Shown piece by piece: positions 57,901-64,000 of a stretch of 64,000 nt of DNA. Under the pieces are notes generated by a model. That model was not told the DNA's origin. It saw only the letters and a list, made by a program, of their open reading frames with translations, and ran no database searches. Numbering within the stretch: the stretch's first letter is position 1; each line of letters opens with the position of its first letter. Both the position numbers and the translations under genes were made by a program. Origin of the DNA: Delphinapterus leucas (taxonomy: Eukaryota; Chordata; Mammalia; Artiodactyla; Monodontidae); contig NW_022098072.1 of the NCBI RefSeq assembly GCF_002288925.2, positions 20,196,254 through 20,260,253 of the forward strand, read 5' to 3'.

Positions 57901-60757
57901 CATTAAGCTTAAAATACCAAACTCCTTAAGTTAACTTTAGGTCAGCTTTCAGCCTCTAAGTTTTTAAATTGTCTCCCTCATCCCCCACCCTCCCCACTAA
58001 TCAAGTTATAACATGCACCTTATTTGAGTGAAATATTTTTCACTTTACTTGACGTTTAACATATACTCATAGGATACAGATTGAGTCAACCATTGTTTGA
58101 GGGTAGGTAGGGGTGTGCTGGAGGCGAAACTTTGGTCCTCCCATCTCACACAGGGAAAAGCTTAGGTAAGTGATTTATCTTGCACCACAAAACTTGTTAA
58201 TGGGATTTTGAAAGGAAAGTCCAGGACAAGGTGCTCTTTTTCCTGCTGCTACAACACGCCAGCCCCCTCCATCATACAACACATGGACAAACAATGGACA
58301 AGCAGCAAAACATTTCCCTAGCTGGGACATCAAATATTATGAGAAAGGACAAGCATAGGGAAAATGGAAAGTGCATGATTTTTAAGTGCATTCTTCCAGG
58401 TTTCAATCCAGATTTTGATCATTTATATGTTCACAAGTTTTCATTAGATCAATATGCTTCATTAATCTTGTTTGCTCTTGTGAGAAAAATACAATGGCAG
58501 GGAAAAGTGGGGAAGAGATGAACAAGTAAGTGATTTGCTGGAGAGATTAGAAAATCTCTGTCAGAATTCTGTGTGTTCACAGCAACCCTTAACTGCCCCT
58601 CACCTTACCCCACAAAGAAAGAGAGAGAACAGATAGTAGCAAAGAATAAGAAAGTCTTCTGATGCCAGGCAGTAACAGAGTTAGCTGTCACCAAACTGGG
58701 CCAGAAATAATGGGTGACAACCTCACCCTTGCACACCATTCCTAGTATCAGTTCCTTTTCCTTTATTCTCATTACCAGCAAGACCCACCCACAAGGGGGA
58801 AGATTTCCTCCCAGTGTGAAAAAACTTCCTATCAAGTAAGTTGAATGTTTTCTCTGCTGAAAGGTTACATCTTGTTTATGGACGGGGTTCTCTGTTTTAA
58901 AAGTCCATGGGCAGAGGGGCCCTGTGGAGATGGATTATTCCTCATTCCCCCCAATTTAATCCCCTCATTCAATTCACCCTTTCTGACTCCTCTCTTCCTT
59001 TCTCTTCTCTCTTCCTATTTTGTGCCTTCATTTTATTCCTCTCCACTCTCCTTCCCTTCTCTTTGATCACATCAATCTTTAGTAGTATATTAATGTTACT
59101 CACCAAAGTAACAAAGCCTTGATTCTGAAGTTCTAAAGTCTTGATTCTGAATTTGCTTCTCTAAACAAAAGATAGGTTTAACATTAAGAACTACAGGTGG
59201 TCCAGCATCACTTTTTATATCCATCCCCAAACAAGGAGGCCATATATTTATCTCGAGATATTTTGTATAACTTAGTTCAGTATACATGCAATCTATGTAT
59301 ACATATACATTAAAGAATCTTTTGGATCTGTGTAAGGGCCTTTGAAGTCTCTTCTGCATGTTAATTTCTCTCCTAATCCAGATGCCACTGCTCTTTGTGA
59401 CATTTCAGAGAGGTCACTGAGCACCATCCTTATAACCCTCCAGAGAAGAACAATGGAATGCAGAACTTTTTTTTATTACCTAACCTTTTAATATTCTTTT
59501 TTCCTTTTCAAGAAAATCCAGTTAAGTACTAGGAGGTCTTACCACTAATAGTAATTTCTCTCCAGCTCAGTCAGTACTTACCCTCTGCAGAGAAAATTAT
59601 GAATGTATCTGTGTTCACAGATTTACACATTTCCTGTTTTATATGATTACTCCCCAGAAGGAACTACCTTGAGCCTCTGCCTAAACGGATCTTTCTGGCC
59701 TCCCCATGATTATGCAGTTCAAAGAATCACAGCTTTTACAAATGAACTTCCCTTCTGATTTGGAATTCTAAGAGCTCTAACTATTATTAAACTGTATATA
59801 AACCATAGGGATTTGAAAGGTAACAAATGTTAGCGACTGCAGCTTTTCAAGCTGTATATTTCACAAACAAAATGCCAGCTTAAATTAGAAGCTGGAAAAA
59901 TATTTTAGTTTTAGCAAAGCAGATTTTTTTTAATCTGCTAATAAAAAATTCATAAATTCTGGAAGAATTAATCTAAAATATTGATACTTACCACACAAAT
60001 GTATCAAATGATCTTAATGTGTTACCATTTGGGGAGTTTTAATTCTGCTAGCATGAAAACAAATTTTTTGACACTGTAATATCTTATTTGAATACAGTTT
60101 TATACAGTGGAAAAGCTTAGTCTTATATACTGTGTATAAGGAAAACCCATTTGTGTTTAAAATAAAAATTCCTCAAGATATTTTAGGTTCTTGCTCTGTA
60201 CAATGAATTTAAAGATAAATTATGTTCTGAGTAAAACGTTTGTGTTTACGCAGAAGAATATAAAGAAGAAAATAATCGATAATTCCACCATCCAGACAAC
60301 TATTTATATTTTCTTCCAGTCTTTTGACTAGGCATATATTTTGAAATTCCTTGTTTAGACTTTCACTGTTCTGTTTTAAGCAGTAATACTTCATGCTGAG
60401 GCATGGCTTGATTTTTAGTCACAGGGAGAAAGAAAAAAGAGAGAAAGATCAAGAAAGAGGAACATGGAGGGCACAGGATTCTCTTGCCTCCTTTCCTACT
60501 GACTGCCGACACTAGTCCCCCATACCTACTGCTAGAGGCATTCCCCAAAATCCTCAAATAGAACAACAACAATTAAAAATAAAACTTTTCCAAACCTGAA
60601 AAGCATTGTAAGTGAGCCTACTGATATTCACTGTGAAGAAAATGTCAACATTCTCTTTGTGGATAGCTAGGTAATTTGTGGATTTTTGCATTTCTATGGT
60701 CATCTCTTTCTAGGCTTCTAAGAAATCATGAATATCTTTTTTAAAAAAGAAAAAGTA
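57901..60757. other. Gene-free AT-rich stretch
   Basis: No exon or named repeat was recognised in about 2.9 kb. A small local duplication of 'ttgattctgaa' lies at 59118-59150. The open frames (58231-58521, 58845-59122) look incidental. Confidence 0.5.
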
Positions 60758-60948
60758 GGGCTTCCCGTGGTGCAGTGGTTGAGAGTCCGCCTGCCAAGCC
60801 AGGGGACACGGGTTCGTGCCCCGGTCCGGGAAGATCCCACATGCTGCGGAGCGGCTGGGCCCATGAGCCATGGCTGCTGAGCCTGCACGTCCGGAGCCAG
60901 TGCCCCGCAATGGGAGAGGCCACAAAAGTGATAGGCCCGTGTACTGCC

Positions 60949-60961
<13 letters not shown>
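60758..60961 (+). mobile_element. CHR-type SINE, short form
   Basis: It starts GGGCTTCCCGTGGTGCAGTGG (a few bases lost from the usual head) and ends in an A-run that passes into a TA microsatellite. Confidence 0.9.

Positions 60962-60993
<32 letters not shown>
60962..60993. repeat. (TA)n microsatellite at a SINE tail
   Basis: About fifteen uninterrupted AT units grow directly from the poly(A) tail of the SINE, a common origin of microsatellites. Confidence 0.92.
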
Positions 60994-60995
<2 letters not shown>

Positions 60996-61481
60996 TTTAA
61001 TCACCTGAAAACACCCTTTAGAGTCTAAAATGGGTATGACCATTATTCTGATCCCCCTGCGATATAACAGCTACTCTCCTCAGTCTAGCTTGCTTTATAT
61101 TTTTAGTATAAAATACATATTGAATTTTGGCAAGTTTGAGTAAATATCAATAATATAGCTTTCCAGGATAGCTTGCATCATTATGGCCTAGAACTTAAGG
61201 CAATTAAGTGTGTCTTCCTTTTCCTGTAATTTTATATGAAGAACACATTTCCCACAACATACAGTTCTTATAGTAAGCACTATAGGCCTGTAGTAAGCAC
61301 TAGACTGTGAAAACAGAATAGTCCATCAGCCTCCTAAGAGGATGCTCAGTGTCTCCTTAGACCTATTTTCATTGAAACCTCCAAGATGACATTACTGTAT
61401 TGTGCTCCATGATTGTGGCTATCATTTCATCACCAGAAATTATAGCACTGGCTTCTGTTTCCAGCACTTTGGTGGGTTAGA

Positions 61482-61905
61482 TGCTGCAAAGGTTAGTTTT
61501 CCGTGTCAACTTGGCTAGGCTGTGGTGCCCAGTGTTTGGTCAAACACTAGTCTAGGTATTGCTATGAAAGTATTTCATAGCAGTGTGGTTAAAGTAAATT
61601 TTTAAGTAAAGCAGTTTACTCTCCGTGATGTAGGTGAGCCTCATCCACTCAGTTGAAGGCCTTAAGAGAAAAGACAGGTGCCCTGAAGATGAAGGAATTC
61701 TGCATCCAGACCTGCCTTTGGACTCAAAACTGTAACATCAGCTCTTGCTGGAAAATCCAGCCTATCAGTCAGCCCTGTGGATTTTGGATTTGCCAGCCCC
61801 CACAATCTCATGGGCCAATACTTAGAGTCTCTCTATAGATATAGATACATAATTTATGTTGTAATATAATATAATCTCTTTCTTTGGAGCACCCTGATAC
61901 AGATA
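61482..61905 (+). mobile_element. ERVL LTR, MLT2-like, sense
   Basis: It reads GGTTAGTTTTCCGTGTCAAC, then 'ggtcaaacactagtctagg', 'gcctcatccactcagttgaaggcctta', and ends 'tttggagcaccctgatacagata'. This is the sense form of the LTR family seen antisense at 7264-7815 and 49310-50438. It is solo. Confidence 0.75.
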
Positions 61906-63286
61906 CCCTGAATGACAATCTCAGCTAAGATAGCTAAAACTCTTGATAAAATATTTTTTAAATGTCTTTTAAAATATATCACTGAGCTTGCACAAAAGGG
62001 AGGGATTTTTCAGATCCCCAAAAGTAAGTGAAAGCAGAAACCCTGGTAATTAAGCAAGTTCCAAAGCCAGCTTTCACCCTGAAACTTTCTGTCAGACTCT
62101 GGAGACCCTGAATCTCAACTCTGAGATGAAGCTCAGGGATTGCCCAAGGTGGGGAACCTGCTAGGAGAATCCTTACATAAAGCTGAAAACACAAAGGGCT
62201 ACATCCTCAGTGTAAAGACAAATTTAAAAAAATAAACCCTGTCCCAAAGAGGGGTGTTATTTCAAGGACATTTGCCTATCTTAATGTTGATGCCGGGAGG
62301 ACAGAAAGAAAGAAAAAAACTTCCCTAAGAATTTGGAAGCACAACTAGGTCCATCACAGGAGAGCTTTCTACCTGAATTCATACCACATATGTGGCTCCC
62401 CCAAATTTTAAACCATAAAATAGAGTATTTCAATATAAAAGGATCCCAAGTTGGTAGTACAACCAAGTAACTCAACCAGAAAGAGCAAGTGCAGATCTTC
62501 CCTGCACAAATTCATTTCCAACTTTGGCCTTAAAGAATCCCCAGAGATAAAGTGCCAAGACAAATGAGAAGATCACAGAAGAAAAATGTCATAAAACCTA
62601 GGAAGAAACATGGTACCATGAAGTGAAGACCAGAAGAAGCAAGCAGCAGACATCAAAAGTGGTCTTGCAAAGACATCAAATATTGACATTAGTGACCAAA
62701 TACCAATTTTATATGATTAATAAAATAAAAGGGGAGCTTGAAAATATTAGCAAGGAACAGGAGACTGTAAGGGATATCCAAGCAGATCTGATAGGGAACC
62801 AAACAGTACTTCAGGAAATGAAACAAAATAATTTTTTAAATGGAGGAGAGGGGCTTAAACAGCTGTTTAGACCCAATGAAAAAGAGAATCAGTGAACTAG
62901 AAAATATATTTAAACATTTTCCAAAATACAATCCAGAAGACAAAGAGACAAAAAACATAAAAGAGATGTTAAGAGTTTTATAACTCCTAATCAGAGTTCA
63001 TGAAGGAACTAATAGAGTAGGGCGAAAGCGCTTTCCAAAGAGATAAAGTGATAATAATAGAGGAGGATTTTCCAGTATTGTTAAAGACCACAGTGCTCAG
63101 ATTCAGGAAGCCAAGTGAATCCCAAGCATGATAAATAAAAGAAATCTACATATAGAACTATGATTGTAAAAATGTAGAACTCCAAAAGGGAGGGAAAACT
63201 TTAAAGGTAGACAGGAAAGACAGAGCATCTGTAAATGTGCAGCCTTAGACCTAATACTGACTTTTCAACAAAAAACAACAGGAGCT

Positions 63287-63660
63287 GGGACTTCCCTGGT
63301 GGTCCAGTGGTAAAGAATCCGCCTTCCAATGCAGGACATGGGTTCGATTGCTGGTCAGGGAACTAAGATACCACATGCCGTGGGGCAACTAACACCATGT
63401 GCCACAACTACTGAGCTTGCGCGCCTCCACTAGACAGCCTGAATGCCGCAAACTACAGAGCCACACGCTCTGGAACCCGCGTGCCACAACTACAGAGCCC
63501 ACATGCCCTGGAGCCTGCATGCCACAACTAGAGAAGAGAAAAACCTGCAGGCCATAACTAGAGAGAAGCCTGTGTGCCACAACAAAAGATCCTGCATGCC
63601 TCAACGAAGGTCTCATGTGCCGCAACAAGACCCGATGCAGCCAAAAATAAATAAATCTTT
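63287..63660 (+). mobile_element. CHR-type SINE, long form ('GGTCCAGTGG' head)
   Basis: It starts GGGACTTCCCTGGTGGTCCAG, a head variant shared with the short CHR-2-like copies, and carries a long CA-rich body with repeated 'gccacaacta' modules. The tail AATAAATAAATC plus a T-run ends near 63667. Confidence 0.88.
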
Positions 63661-63682
63661 TTTTTTTGAAAAGCAACAACAG

Positions 63683-63889
63683 GGCTTTCCTGGTGGCGCA
63701 GTGGTTGAGAGTCCACCTGCTGATGCAGGGGACACGGGTTCGTGCCCCGGTCTGGGAAGATCCCACATGCCGCGGAGCGGCTGGGCCCATGAGCCATGGC
63801 CGCTGAGCCTGAGCGTAGGGAGCCTGTGCTTCACAGCGGGAGAGGCCACAACAGTGAGAGCCCCGCGTACTGCCAAAAAAAAAAAAAAA
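63683..63889 (+). mobile_element. CHR-type SINE, short form, next to another SINE
   Basis: It has the GGGCTTTCCTGGTGGCGCAG head and an A-run tail. AAAAGCAACAACAG at 63669-63682 and 63890-63903 is a perfect 14 bp target-site duplication. Confidence 0.95.
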
Positions 63890-63910
63890 AAAAGCAACAA
63901 CAGGAGTGCG

Positions 63911-63928
63911 CACACACACACACACACA
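63911..63928. repeat. (CA)n microsatellite, short
   Basis: About nine CA units follow GTGCG just after the SINE duplication. Confidence 0.85.
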
Positions 63929-64000
63929 AAGACAGTAGAATCATATCAATGTGCTGAGAGAAAATAACTATGAATCAAGCCTTATATCCCCATGAAATAT

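Larger units (their letters stand above)
61940..64000 (+). mobile_element. Old LINE-1 5' UTR and ORF1 remnant, running off the window
   Basis: A-rich + strand text resembles the 5' untranslated region of old L1s, then a broken ORF1-like coding part. The open piece 62623-62895 has coiled-coil character, and 'gtgctgagagaaaataactatgaatcaag' lies near the end. Two CHR SINEs interrupt it at 63287-63657 and 63683-63889. The element continues past the window edge. Confidence 0.6.

Noticed and set aside
1..64000. CRISPR arrays, bacterial operons, ribosomal RNA genes
   Set aside because: No regularly spaced direct repeats, no operonic gene packing, no rRNA signature; the sequence is plainly mammalian.

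Overview
The window is vertebrate genomic DNA from a cetartiodactyl mammal, most likely a whale or dolphin. At least fifteen copies of the tRNA-derived CHR-type SINE are present; they open with GGGCTTCCCTGGTGGCGCAG or a close variant. They occur as short (about 210 bp) and long (about 300-400 bp) forms, many with clear target-site duplications. The ruminant hallmark repeats BovB and Bov-tA were not seen. The rest of the repeats (LINE-1 of several ages, MIR, L2, MaLR and ERVL LTRs, hAT and Tigger relics) is the usual eutherian set.

The only host protein-coding sequence I can support is the first exon of OSTM1 (16299-16703, + strand), which carries the start codon, signal peptide and N-terminal luminal region. 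It lies in a CpG island with GC boxes and ends at a good splice donor. No later OSTM1 exon was recognised in the 47 kb downstream, although to my knowledge the whole human gene spans only about 33 kb. That mismatch is one of the main oddities here.

Layout. 1-3 kb: an old L1 broken by SINEs and an MLT1-type LTR. 3-7 kb: AT-rich sequence with no gene. 7.2-8.9 kb: an antisense ERVL relic, an MLT2-type LTR followed by a decayed dUTPase region. 9.5-15.1 kb: old L1 pieces, a MER20-like element, a younger 5'-truncated L1 with perfect target-site duplications, and a pair of diverged direct repeats. 15.4-16.8 kb: a hAT-like element, then the OSTM1 CpG-island promoter and exon 1. 16.8-22.6 kb: intron-like sequence with MIRs, microsatellites and one very long ancient repeat. 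22.6-28.4 kb: an almost complete antisense L1 with an open ORF1, a dead ORF2 and a SINE inside the reverse transcriptase. 28.4-33.9 kb: old repeats and two inverted SINEs. 33.9-53 kb: a repeat-poor, partly CpG-rich tract with several AT-rich blocks dense in homeodomain, SOX and POU type sites; it looks like the regulatory landscape of a developmental gene but shows no coding exon. 47.6-50.4 kb within this: a nested MaLR/ERVL composite. 53-64 kb: L1 relics, SINEs, an MLT2 LTR and the 5' half of another old L1.

I found no operon-like system, CRISPR array or undescribed protein system. The most interesting material is the combination of an isolated OSTM1 exon 1 with a conserved-noncoding-like tract downstream of it, and several cleanly readable nested insertions. 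Repeat family names come from memory of consensus sequences and were not searched.
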